A DNA stretch of 64,000 bases from Lytechinus variegatus. Its lineage: Eukaryota; Echinodermata; Echinoidea; Temnopleuroida; Toxopneustidae. Of the stretch, positions 48,501 to 58,700 are shown one piece after another (the first letter of the stretch is position 1; each line of letters opens with the position of its first letter). The notes beneath the pieces are model-generated. The model was not told the DNA's origin and searched no databases. It saw nothing but the letters and a program-made list of their open reading frames with translations. Position numbers and translations under genes: made by a program. The stretch covers positions 32,765,733 through 32,829,732 of the forward strand of contig NC_054747.1 of the NCBI RefSeq assembly GCF_018143015.1, written 5' to 3'.

Positions 48501-51500
48501 TCTTGCACTACGATCAGGTTTTTACCTTGGAATCCCACCAATGTCACTCATTTTCGACTGCTCGACTCTTCTGCATGTAAAAATTAATGAACTTTACGGA
48601 CTAAACCAGAGTTGAAATTACTAGGAAAAAAGGCCATTACCCGCCACTTGTTCACTGCAACCATCCTGCCTGTGGGGAATCTACAGGTAGGACTATGGTA
48701 TGCCAATGCTGTACATAGCACACACTTTGAAAAATCATTAAATTATCACTTTTGTCAGCAAAATTACTTATTTCCATACAGTTGCAATTTATTTTTCATT
48801 AGTAACTTGGGAATAAATTTTGTATTCACCAGAGCGCTCAAAAACTTGAATTTTGGGCATATTTTTGTTTACGCCCTCTATTGGTGGAAAGTTATATGGC
48901 AAGAGATTTTTCATTTTTCAATCTCTAATTTTAATCAAGAAAAAAAAAAAAATTCAAAGAATTAAATTTGCATAAGTGCCAAGTTATATGATGAATAGCT
49001 GTAATGAAAACTGACAGTGTAAGAAAATCAAGAATTTGTCCCATATGAAAAGAGAAATTAAGCCAAACATTGCCACCATTATTTTGCCACACATGGGGAT
49101 GTAACTGAGAACAAGGTTATATATATTATAACCTTGTTCATTGAATGAGTGTTACCCGCCAGTGATAAAAATGATGATGAAAGCAAAGAGCACCACTCAT
49201 TGATTTTCTTCAGCAAGAAATTCAATCACATTGCGCTGCACTCAACCCAGGTGCAGTGCATGAGTACCTAGAATAACTAATTCCTTGAATACTTGTACCA
49301 ATATAGATGCCGTACAAAAGCCAGGTGACAATATGCAGGACTTAATAGATTTTGCATGTCATTTTTATTTTTTACCATCATAATGAGTAGAAAAGGAATA
49401 TGATATGATAATGACAAAATTGCCTCATTCCCTACCACGACATCTTATTTTTTTTCTATTTACTGTACCTCAATCAGTCAATTTGATTGCAATAAAAAAA
49501 CACATGATCAGTGACCAAGATTTTGAGCAATGGATACATTCCCAAACTAATTTATTCCAAATAGAGACCACTTTTTTGTCATTACTATAAGAGCTGGATT
49601 TTCATTTTTAAGAGATGATTTTTATTTTTGCCAGGTCTCACTGAGGTAGTCTACACAGACAAGTTTTACTTTAGTAGAAATGCTATTTTAACTTACCTAT
49701 TAGTTTGTGGACATACTTCAACCATGCCTCTACTTGTGATATTCTCAGAAGGTTCCATGTCGTAATAAATGGCCAACTCCCCTTTCTAAAAACACAGGAT
49801 AAACATAATTAGCAATTAGTAATTTTGCTGTTGTAATGTGCAAGATATATATCAAGAGGTTACAATAGAGGGCACTGTATATACCTTGCCCCTCATTCCC
49901 CCATTCCAACCCATGCCCAGTCAACCGTAAGCCTGTAAGCAGCAAGGTAAGAACTGCTATGCCAGACCGCGACAGAGATCCGTTTTTAGAGATGTACTGA
50001 CCGCACAGAAACGTTGTTAGCACTAACAGTACACTAAGAGAGGCCCCGACACAGCCATTAAAGTGCCTATTGTTACAACAATACATTACTTACACATTGA
50101 AATAAATGTTTTGACTCAACAATCAAGGTGTGACTGAGCTTACTGTTAGCGCTCTGTAGGCTGACATCGTTTCTATGCTGCCGGCACATTTCACCAGAGA
50201 CAACATGTGAGATACTGATACATGACTACTGAACTACTTGGAACTTCAGGGACCTGTTGCATAAAAGTTACCATTATGGCAACTTTGCCATCCAATGGTA
50301 ACTACCATGGTAACGATTATCATCAGCCAATCAAAATCAAGGATTCCATGAAAGTTACCATTGGATGGAAAAGTTACCATAATGGTGACCTTTATGCAAC
50401 GGGTCCTGATATGCATCGTCATCATTGGTGATGTCTCTCAACAACAGGTATTACCTTTTGCCAAGGATTCAGAATCACTTTTCCATTTCATGAAAGTAAC
50501 GAGGATTGCAAACATTAGATCTGAGAAGAATTGCCCAAGCTAACCCACCTCAATGGTTGTTCATGCTGTATCTCAAACTGTGCACATTAACATGTGGGCT
50601 TTACCTGCAAGTTTAGATAGGTGCTTTCTGCTTGACTGCTTAGTAGTGAATAGACTTTGAAGTTCACAGAAGAGACATTCAATTTATAGTCAATGGCATT
50701 CCAATCAGTTGTCCATCTAATGTTCTATGGTCACAGGATGACATGGCCATTACATTGGTATGTAAATTACTTTGGCATGGAATTTTCATTCAAGTGTTCT
50801 TTATTGGGGAGTTTACATTCCCCTCTGCATGATGGATTTAAGGACATACCTAATGTAGGCTACTATCAAACACCCTTCGTGACAATGAACCAGGAATCAT
50901 TTGTTGAAAATTGGTGGATCAAAACAGCAGTGTTTCATCCTGGACTCCAGACAAACTTTGCATTTTTTTTTCTCAACTCTACAGTACTTGGGATGAAAAT
51001 GCTTTTCCAGTCACCAATTTTCAACAAAGACCTTCTAGCTGTTTATTGTCATTTGATGGGCATTGTCAATACATTTTCCATGTTCTTGAATTTGTCATGC
51101 CTTGTGGAGCTAAACTATCGAATATACCCAAGTTGGAAATTTCAGGTCTCAATTTTTTATCAACATTTGGTTTTTATCAGTATTTGGTTTATATATGTTC
51201 GCAACATAGCTCACCTTTCTCCTGAAGTAGTGTATTACTTGAGTGATATCAAACTTGTGATCTTGAAATAACATATCACCTGCAACCTGTCATAAAAAAT
51301 AAGACAATTTGAATTTAATATAATTCATAGTAATACTATTTAATTTCTTATTAACTATACAACATTGCCAAAGTTTTTTCTATACTAAATGCAACCTTTT
51401 TTTCAAAGGGGGGGGGGTTAAATCTGTCAAAAAACATATGAGAAAAAAAAAGAAGTTTGATGATGGGAATAAAAATCAGAATGGTTTGACACTGATCTCA

Positions 51501-54500
51501 CAAATTGGGGGGGGGGGGATTTTGGATAATATTTTTCCAAATTCCAAGGGGATGGGGTTCCCGATGGCGAAGCACATGACCCAGGCCCCTAGAGTGAATG
51601 AATCTAAACATACATGGAGACTTACCACAAGAATGTCATCCTGAATCTGTTTATTTCTCAATGCCAGATCAAGATCACCTACGGACCCTAATCTGGAGAA
51701 AAGAAATAGAAAATCACAAAACATATGACTAGGATTTGTCTTTATGCGGCATGCACTTGCCATCTTTTATCTCAATTGCTAATTCTAATACCTCTTCATC
51801 ATTAACCCAGCTTTTTTTTCTTTTCCTAACAATATGGATATTATCATTGGTAATCAAGCTCTTTGTTCCAAGATGTAAATTAAAGAAAAGCCTGCACCAA
51901 GATCATACAATGAAATTTATCATAACTTTAACTGCCATAACTTTCTAATTCCACATCTGATTTGGTATGCTCAGTTGATTTTACTCTGCTCATTCAAATT
52001 ATCTTGGGCTGTTCTTGATCATTAAATGTGCACCTTAAATGTTATACGATCTCGATGCTGATAGTTCTCCACCCCCTTTCCTTCATTCTCTCTGTAATCA
52101 CTAGTACCTTCCATTGAATGTAGTAGTACCGTCATTGATGATATTATCAACTGGAAAATCTCGAGCTGTGGCCCATCTTTCATAGTGCTTGTATCTGATG
52201 ATATGAAAAAGACCCCAAAAAATTCAAACTGAAATTTGAAAAAGTAAAAAGACGTTTTACATTGTATTCACAAGTTCAAAATGTTCATAAGGTAGTATTC
52301 ATTGTCCAAAACAAATAAATAAATGGAAATTAGCACTTTTATATGGTATAATAATATAGGTATATTCACCCGGGAAGTCACTTCAGTTCTGAACTGTTCT
52401 CCCAGCGGGCCTTCTATTATTATTACCCGGCTTAGCTGGGCTGCCTAGGCGCTCAAGCATTCAAGGAATTTCTTCCTACCTGGTACCCATTCACCTCACC
52501 TGGGTTGAGTGCAGCAAAATATGGATAAATAGAACAATGTGGCATAGGACATACAAAACATACGGTAACATAGAGAATGGACTTATGTACAAAAAACTCT
52601 TTTGAGAAATACAAATAATAGTCTTGGCCATTTTGGGACGTTTGCACTCTCACAAAATCTTTGCAGTGTTTGTGACCACCCTGAAAATGGCACTTAAAAA
52701 AATCCATTTGGGGTTTATGACCCTGAGGTCAAGTGCATTTTCTTATTATGTGAGAGAAGATATAAAAGCAGACTTACTTGTCAGCATTAGTCACCAAGTA
52801 AACCTCTGAGAAGTGTTGTCTCCTAAAAATAAAATTAAAGAGAATATCAGTTTCAAATCAATTTAATGAATAGAAAGAATGTAGGCCTAGACTTTTACCT
52901 CGATTTTGCTTACTCCCATATTTTTTTTTAAAGTTTGGACAATCTGATGAATTGGACAAGTGATGTAGATCTAGTATTCTGGACAATTTAAAGAAAAGTA
53001 AAGGAGATATTTTCAAAGTCTTTTTTTTAACGTGTTCATCATTAAGCTGAATGGTCTGAATGGGGATATTTCTGAAACTATTAATTAGGTGGTTAACAAA
53101 AATCATGGAAATTGGAAGTCGGATGTTATGCTGCATATTTCATTGCTATACGAGATCGTATGTCCATCTTATTATTCAGTTATTTTTAATGCTATTACTA
53201 TATTTTTAAAATCTTATATTAATTCATTTGTTTTTATCTTTAATTTAATTTTTGTGTAGTTGGAGGGGGAGGAGGGGAATACTCACGTATTGATCGCATC
53301 CCACCAGTAATCAAGGATCTTTCTTCCACCAACTCCAGGAAGAAGTGCCTTGGGGATGCCTTCCAAAGAACTGTATCTACCTGAAGAGTCTTCCTGTACA
53401 CATAAGGAGAAACCAAGTTAAGTGAATATCAGCTCACGACTATAAAAAAACAGGCAATATAATACCAATCATTCAGCGAGACAATCAAACCAATGCGTAG
53501 TTTCAATAATCTTGCCGAAAGATCGGCCCAATGACATTGCACAGCCATTTTCTACATCAAAAGCCAAAATAGTGACATAACCACTTGCAAATGTTCCCTT
53601 GCTTTCCTAGAACACTTTTCACCAATCAATTATCACTTGGTCAAATCATAATAGGAAGTCATTTTTACAATGTTGACAGCAGTCACAGTACAGTACCATC
53701 AGCAGGCAGAAAAGTGATTTTCCAGGAATTGCTTAAATTTACACTAGTCGATACCCCCTCAGACGTACAGTAGTTAGAACATGCAGTCATGACAATCAGA
53801 CAGTAGGCCACCTACAAGTGAGAAGAGCAGTCCAAATAAGCATTACATTATTCTTCATGAAGTATGTGATCGGTTTGACGGTTTCTTTAAAGCTTGAATG
53901 TTAAATCCAGCTCGTATTGGAGCTAATTGATTCTGCAGGCATTTTGGCGATAATATAGAGCAGCCGGCAGCCAGCCCATCTAAGGCAAACATATTTCAGC
54001 CCAATTTCATTAATTATGTACAGCAAACAAGTTTCAGCTGTATCGAGAATCACTATTTGGGCATCAGGACTGTTCTTCAGCCTTGATGACTCGAGACTCA
54101 TCAGTAGAGGCGCATGGCCAATATTGGAGACTGTCTCCCATGAGAGAGATTATCTCCAATATCAGAGACTTTTATAAAGAATTTGGGTATTCAATTTCAA
54201 AGGCAGTCTCCAGTTTGGGAGACCAATTTTCTTTGTTTACATTTGCTTAAAAAGGATTAACTTGGCGGCAGATAAAAATGTGATAAGCAGATTCCTCATG
54301 AAATATTACCCCTTTTCACCGTCTACTTTGAAAAGCGTCTACTTTTGTTTTTATAAGGATATTTGTTGTCATCCACACACGAAACAAATAGGCTTCTGAC
54401 CTCAGTGGGACAAGTTTGGGTAGAAAAAAATCATGCTTTTGTTGGTGTTGTTTCTTTTGTCCTTTTGCAAAGCAAGTCTCCAATATGGGAGATTGTCTCC

Positions 54501-55250
54501 CTTATTGGAAAGCGTCTCCCTTATTGGCCGTGCGCCTCTACTGCTCATTCAACTTAACCAAGTAATGTTTCAATATGGACTGACTCACTGCACAACATAA
54601 AAAATTTAGCAATGAAATTTTTTTCAATTCCAATAACAAGTACAGGGTCTAGATCTTAGAATTCCCATTCAGCATGTTCAGTGACAAAAATTACTCAATT
54701 TTTCAATTCATTAAGCAGATCTAGGCCTAACTATTAAAGTGCTTTCCTTTTCCCATTTTTCAGCAAACATGCTAATCAGCTCAACTGAAATTCTTGGAAT
54801 AATTGCCATTTATTCATCATGTTCATGAACACCATTTGACCTAATTTTGTTTACTGAAATCGGCGCAAAATTGTCAATTGGGCCTTGACCACGCTGCCAT
54901 TGACTGAAGACTCAGCCCAGACCATGCACCACTATCACTAACACAGCTCGGCGCCAGCTCCAGCGGCCAACAAGCAGTGAACAGCGCTGTTCAAACTTCA
55001 GCCAACGTGCAACTTTCACGCGATCCATCCAGGCCAGGCAACGTGGTCATCCACAAGAGCGGGGAGCGGCATGCATACTCAAGTCCCGGGGAACCTCTGG
55101 GGCAGAGGAGACGATCCACTGGCCGAAACACAGCAGCAGCAATCAAGCGCGCGCTTAGCTGCTTCTTCATTGAAAATTTACAAAGCAACGAACCTTAATC
55201 TCATTCTCTAAGATTGTCCCATGTCCTGCAACAAGAATAATGCAAATCAT
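36535..55250 (-). CDS. gkup: Fused nucleotidyltransferase-glucuronokinase, 19 coding exons
   Basis: Predicted enzyme of about 624 residues, probably cytosolic. The C-terminal GHMP kinase would make glucuronate 1-phosphate from glucuronate and ATP. The N-terminal nucleotidyltransferase could add UMP to give UDP-glucuronate. Coding exons in gene order: 55194-55250, 53287-53393, 52778-52822, 52108-52194, 51626-51692, 51215-51286, 49697-49785, 48286-48442, 45952-46029, 45372-45466, 43655-43760, 42959-43108, 42538-42598, 41624-41698, 41042-41119, 39981-40228, 38428-38560, 37501-37572, 36535-36633. Transferase motifs (residues 1 to ~280): LVAGHGTILENEI, PKALLPGVGGRKILDYW, VVAGDMLF, ITKFLEKPSE. Kinase motifs: ARIGLMGNPSDGFHGKTIS (~283), IPRQVGLAGSSAIVAA (~390), AKFSGSGGAVIGLC (~573). 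These align with plant glucuronokinase. The start is the first ATG after an in-frame stop. Oddities: the usual Arg in the G-x-G-T-R motif is Ile13; the exon 1 donor is AAG|GTTCGT; exons 42959-43108 and 42538-42598 do not join in phase (one extra base). The symbol follows the zebrafish name. Confidence 0.88.
36961..37135. mobile_element. Foldback MITE, diverged copy
   Basis: GTGTTTAATAAAGCTGTT at the left faces AACAGCATTATGAAACAC at the right, with inner GACTGGCGATCC / AGATCGCCAG. It is a diverged relative of the element at 39785-39958. It lies in the last gkup intron. Confidence 0.65.
37205..37456. mobile_element. 252-bp MITE with AATTCACAAAGG ends
   Basis: AATTCACAAAGGTGG at the left faces CCGCCTTTGTGAATT at the right. 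A second hairpin lies inside (TTCATGAGTCCACTGT against ACAGTGGACTCATGAA). Non-coding, in the last gkup intron. Confidence 0.7.
38127..38400 (+). mobile_element. tRNA-derived SINE
   Basis: The head has pol III promoter-like boxes: A box TGGTTAAATGG at 38136-38146 and B box GTTCAAATCC at 38181-38190. A core follows with AAATGGGTACCCAG, ATTCCTTGAATACTCGAGTG and AAGCGCTACATAAATGTTGC, and the tail is (TTATTA)-like. It is antisense to gkup and ends less than 30 bp from a gkup exon (38428-38560). Confidence 0.8.
39057..39782. mobile_element. ~725-bp MITE with ~120-bp diverged inverted ends
   Basis: The left arm (GATATCAAAATGAG, AATCCAATGAAATGACCACC, TAATTGCTGAGAAATTAGCA) is repeated in inverse at the right (GCTCATTTCTCAGCAATTA, GGTGGAAATTTCATTGGATT, CTCATTTTGAGATC). 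A second copy of its left half is at 40505-40880. Boundaries are approximate. Confidence 0.65.
39785..39958. mobile_element. Foldback MITE
   Basis: GTTTCATAAAGCTGTTCGTA and AAGAACGACTGGTGATCC at the left face their near-perfect inverse at the right (GGATCACCGGTTGTTCTTAA, TACAAACAGCTTTATGAAA). It directly abuts the MITE to its left and lies about 20 bp from gkup exon 39981-40228. Confidence 0.8.
40242..40455 (-). pseudogene. Two decayed partial copies of gkup exon 39981-40228
   Basis: Just upstream (gene sense) of the real exon, the intron contains TGTTGCTCCATGATGGTCCG and AGAGAAGTCCAT at about 40280-40320, matching the exon at about 40163-40200 almost exactly. A weaker copy at about 40365-40455 carries CTAGGTCTATGTATTCATA and TACTCCATGATTATCCAG. 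Each copy also repeats the junction-flanking AAAATAAATAAG. This reads as a ~125-bp tandem triplication in which only the copy at the exon stayed functional. Confidence 0.75.
40505..40880. mobile_element. Left-half copy of the MITE at 39057
   Basis: It shares AAATGCCAGTT, GTGCCAAAGGATTCTGGAAG, CACTGTCCCACGTGC and CAGATCTAGATCCTCGATGA with 39057-39430. It lacks the right inverted arm. Confidence 0.7.
42702..42840. mobile_element. Fragment related to the CCCTATCTAGG MITE family
   Basis: G-run and C-run blocks are followed by GTGCAACTTTTGAGACCAA, a string also present in the three copies at 44056, 46108 and 46915. Too short and diverged for certainty. Confidence 0.35.
43223..43612. repeat. (ATC/CAT)n microsatellite in two blocks
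   Basis: Imperfect ATC repeats occur at about 43223-43290 and 43436-43610. His-, Met- or Ser-rich open frames here come from the repeat. Confidence 0.92.
44056..45303 (-). mobile_element. CCCTATCTAGG MITE, copy 1 (inverted), holding a nested MITE
   Basis: The ends are CCCTATCTAGGTCGGGG and CCAGGCCTAGATAGGG, flanked by TTAA (44052-44055) and TCAA (45304-45307, one change). Its orientation is opposite to copies 2 and 3. It is enlarged by the 492-bp element at 44741-45232. It lies in a gkup intron. Confidence 0.8.
44741..45232. mobile_element. 492-bp MITE with AGGGGAAG ends and perfect TTAA duplication
   Basis: AGGGGAAGTTCACCCTGA at the left and its inverse at the right (CAGGGTGAACTTCCCCT) are flanked by TTAA at 44737-44740 and 45233-45236. 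It is inserted in copy 1 of the CCCTATCTAGG family. Non-coding. Confidence 0.88.
45510..45595. mobile_element. Fragment of a CAGGGTTCC-type MITE
   Basis: ACAGGGTTCCCATATTTTCA and AAAATTCCCAGATTTTTCCC resemble the left half of the element at 36148-36427. The right half is not found. Confidence 0.45.
46108..46843 (+). mobile_element. CCCTATCTAGG MITE, copy 2
   Basis: The ends are CCCTATCTAGGCCGGGG and CGGCCTAGGTAGGG, with TTAA on both sides (46104-46107, 46844-46847). A short extra piece of the end (TTAACCCTATCTACCTAGGG) stands immediately left at 46084. C/G homopolymer blocks lie near both ends. Located in a gkup intron. Confidence 0.85.
46915..47642 (+). mobile_element. CCCTATCTAGG MITE, copy 3
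   Basis: TTAA is on both sides (46911-46914, 47643-47646). Same orientation as copy 2, from which it is separated by about 65 bp. The left G/C block of copy 2 is deleted here. Confidence 0.85.
49222..49330 (+). mobile_element. SINE core fragment
   Basis: CTGCACTCAACCCAGGTG, GAGTACC and ATTCCTTGAATACTTG match the core of the SINE family seen at 38127 and 52395. The tRNA-like head is missing. Confidence 0.55.
50249..50406. mobile_element. 158-bp foldback MITE
   Basis: GGGACCTGTTGCATAAAAGT and ACCATTATGG at the left face CCATAATGGTGACCTTTATG and CAACGGGTCC at the right. The middle is rich in GGTAAC/GTTACC. It lies in a gkup intron. Confidence 0.75.
52395..52515 (-). mobile_element. SINE core and tail fragment (minus strand)
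   Basis: On the minus strand it reads CTGCACTCAACCCAGGTGAG, AATGGGTACCAGG, CCTTGAATGCTTGAGCGCC and CAGCCCAGCTAAGCCGGGTA, then AATAATAATA. This is the same core order as the full SINE at 38127. The head is missing. Confidence 0.65.
54102..54543 (+). mobile_element. CAGTAGAGGCGCA MITE, copy in gkup intron 1
   Basis: CAGTAGAGGCGCATGGCCAA at the left and TTGGCCGTGCGCCTCTACTG at the right, flanked by CTCAT on both sides (54097-54101, 54544-54548). The interior has repeated GGAGACTGTCTCC-like motifs. It is 442 bp, about 80% similar by eye to the copy at 56154. Confidence 0.88.
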
Positions 55251-55731
55251 CACGTAAACATGCAAATTAAGTTATCTTTTTTAAAAATGAAAAATTCTCG
55301 CCCCGTTTTTTGTAGGTTGTTGAAGTGTCGACAGACTAGACTGGCCTGGAAATTGATAACACAAATATACTGGTAGTCTTTCTCTAAGCTAAAATGTACA
55401 AGACTTTCTAATAAAATGAGGCAAATAAATAACAAGTGAGGTTGTTGCAAAATATATCGTCTAGTAAATGAGTAAATTTATTTGATGACACATGGGGTTA
55501 TATCATTTGTATGATTTATCTACATTATTACTTCTTAAGTGAACAAAAAAGGTTAAAAACTAAATTTTGTTCTTGAAGCAACTATACACAGCTTTGACGC
55601 AGCCGAAATAAGGTCAAGGAACTTTTGCTTCGTGGTCGTTTTCGAGAAGGAATCACCGACGGAGTTTTCGATTTTACTCGCTGTTTTTCATGATAGTTTG
55701 ATCTAAATTGTTTGAAAACCAATCGACAAAA
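55251..55731. promoter_or_regulatory. Putative bidirectional promoter between gkup and SDHD
   Basis: The two start codons face away from each other with 481 bp between them. The part nearest SDHD (about 55580-55700) has more CpG than its surroundings. No TATA box stands out. Shared regulation is inferred from spacing only. A further CpG-rich block lies inside gkup intron 1 at about 54940-55190, so the true gkup promoter or an alternative first exon could be there. Confidence 0.5.
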
Positions 55732-58700
55732 ATGGCAATGAATCTCTTTAGATCCAGAGGTAATCAAACTTTAATATTTTCTCACTGTGAATAATTGTAT
55801 TGGTGATGAATATTACATGTATTTTATTTTATCTGAGACCCTTACTTAGCGGGCTATCTCCATTACGGGCGAAAGCAATTCTAACGTACGCATTTCGTAC
55901 CGGGGTATCACGATGCCGTGATAAAGTAATTGGAATTGCACAGGAACGAATTCGCCGAGTTAAATACAGTAGTGCTAGGTATATATGTAGCTTACCCTGT
56001 AAATTATGTAATGTTGGTGTGAATGAATGGACAATGGACATGGCTTATGTTGAAACTTGGCCCCTTGGTCTTTGCTGTGCAGTGACTTTCTTGATCTCCA
56101 TTAAAATTGAAATTTTCAAGACTCGACAGAACTGTCTTGACAATAGTCAATGACAGTAGAGGCGCACGGCCAATATTGGAGACTGTATCCAATATTGGAG
56201 ACTGTATCCAATGTGGGAGATTATCTCCAATTTCAGAGACTTTTGTAAAAAATTTGGGTATCCAATTTCAGAGACAGTCTTCAGTTTTGGAGACCAATTT
56301 CCTTTGTTTACATTTGCGGCAAAAGGATTACCTGGCCTTGGCGGCAAATAAAAATGTGATAAGCAGATTCCTCATGAAAAATTACCCCCTTTTTACCGTC
56401 TACTTTAAAAATTCACCGTCTAATTTTGTTTTGATATTAAAGGATTTTTGTTGTCAATCACACACAAAACAAATGGCTTCTGACACCAGTGAGACAAAAT
56501 TTTGAGTGGAAAAAAAATCATGCTTTTGTTGGTGTTGTTTCTTTTGACCTTTTGCAAAGCAAGTCTCCAAACTGGGAGATTGTCTCCCCTAGTGGAGAGA
56601 GTCTCCCATATTGGCCGTGCACCTCTACTGCTTGAGGTTGAGTAAGTTGAACTTGTCAGATTCAGAACAGACGCTGCCGCTGGTCAGAAAATTAGGATCA
56701 TCCCAGTTTACACTACAGTTACAGGGACTGTCTCGGTTTTCAAAGGTTTCTCCACACAAGAAATCTAGGAAAGTTCATTTACCTGTCAAGTACCGGTAAT
56801 AAGTGTCAAGTTCCTACAAATACAATACATCAATCTAGTGCGTGCTACCGGTAGTAAAAACATGTCAGCTTTTTACATTATTGGATGACAGCAAGTCGTA
56901 AAAATAGATGGTGAACTCCCATGTCTGACATCTGCACATCTAACAATAAAATCAAACACAAAATTCCTTTTCACAAAAAAAATATCAGCTGATAATGTTT
57001 CTTGTATGTACATGTATGAGTAAGTGAGCCAGAAAATCTCTTAAAATTTGAGAGAAATATATGATTTCATGGAAAAACAATCAGCAGACAATCATTTTAA
57101 TATAAAAAATGGTGTCCCACGTCTGTGTGCCCATTCACTTACACAGTTCAGGAATTTGGATGAGAAAGGCTGCATTGTGAGGCTGTCACATACTCCTATG
57201 AAATGCCTGAAGTTCATTATTTTTTTTTGTTTTTGCTTTTGAATAAGAATCATATGCGTGTATGTGCAGACAAGGGGCACTGCACAGACTTGCGGCACCC
57301 TACCATACAACTAGTCTACAAGCTGGATGTATGATCTCTAGTTCATTTTACTTTTAAAGTAAATGGTGTATGTATAGCCAAATTTTCAATTTTTTATCCC
57401 TTGTCTTAGTGCTGCTGACAAGTCCACGCCTGATGAGCAGTGCATTTCTCAAGTCGCCATACCAAGCCAATTCACCTGCCATGCTGAACACATTTCACAC
57501 CACCCAACACAACAACAGTAAGTAGAAAGAATGCCACTTTTCTCTCTCTCGCTTTCAATATCTTTCCAGTGTTGAGGTCAGAAATCGTCTGCATCAGCCA
57601 AAGTCAATATCTAATTCTGAGTTAGAGACCCCAGCTTTCCTCCATTAACAGAATTCAAGAAAAACACAGGATTGATGGAATTCCACAGAAAATGCATTTT
57701 GGAGGCCTCACCCCCCCAAAAAAAAAATAATAATAAATAAATGAATACAAATTAAGCAGCAAAACCCTGAAAATCAAAGCAAACTCTCTTCCAAATGTGT
57801 ATTTTAAAAAAAGATCTGCCCATCAAACTTGTTTGCTTTGTTTAGCGTAATTTATGTTTGTCAAGTGTAGGATGGTTAATTTGCTATTTTGTTTATTTCC
57901 TTTATTCTTCAGCTGTTTTACATTTCTGTTCTGTCTAGACTTAGTTCATTTGCATTTCTTTTCAGCACTGCCCTTGCAGTCTGAACTTAGGTTATTTGAG
58001 TTTAATGATATTCAGTAGTCATTCATTCATTCTTCTCTGAATGCCTTTCCTCCAATTCTGTTGTCATCTTCATTCCTTCTCTATTCTCTCTTCAGGTGTT
58101 CCACTCATTCCATCCCTCACCTGACTCCTTAGTTTCTACTTCCATTATTACATAATCACCAGACATCTTTGTCATCTCATCTCATTCCTTATTGGTTAAT
58201 CTTATGAATTGGGTTCTTACATTTTAGTTCGATCCTTCCATTTTCTTTAGTTTGATTGGCAGTGCTGAAAAGAAATGCAAATGAACTAAGTCTAGACAGA
58301 ACAGAAATGTAAAACAGCTGAAGAATAAAGGAAATAAACAAAATAGCAAATTAACCATCCTACATCAAGCTTTATCTGTATGCAAAGTTGTTTTCTAAGA
58401 TTTTCATTAAATTTGAAGTTGCATTATGTCACAGAAGAACACAGGATGTGTTAATGAGAACACCAAAGAGTTGTTTTTTTAGAAACATTCTAATCATGCC
58501 AAAATTTAGTTACGGTAATGTAAAATTACATCTTTTCTTATAATAAAAAGAGGTTTTTGTAATCCTTTTCCCCCTCAAGTGCATTTCAATAGGCCTATTC
58601 AAATTAATTACTAGATTATGATATGAATAGATCTTTCTAATACAGTAAGGATGCAGCTTTTTTTTTACAAAATTGAAATGTGTTTTATGGGATGAATTTT

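Noticed and set aside
54977-55198. Open frames on both strands in a CpG-rich block next to gkup exon 1
   Set aside because: Probably intron or promoter sequence. The minus-strand frame is read-through past the exon 1 donor and matches nothing known, though an alternative first exon remains possible.
55800-56153. 117-codon frame in SDHD intron 1
   Set aside because: It lies between two good SDHD exons, has no domain and runs into a MITE.
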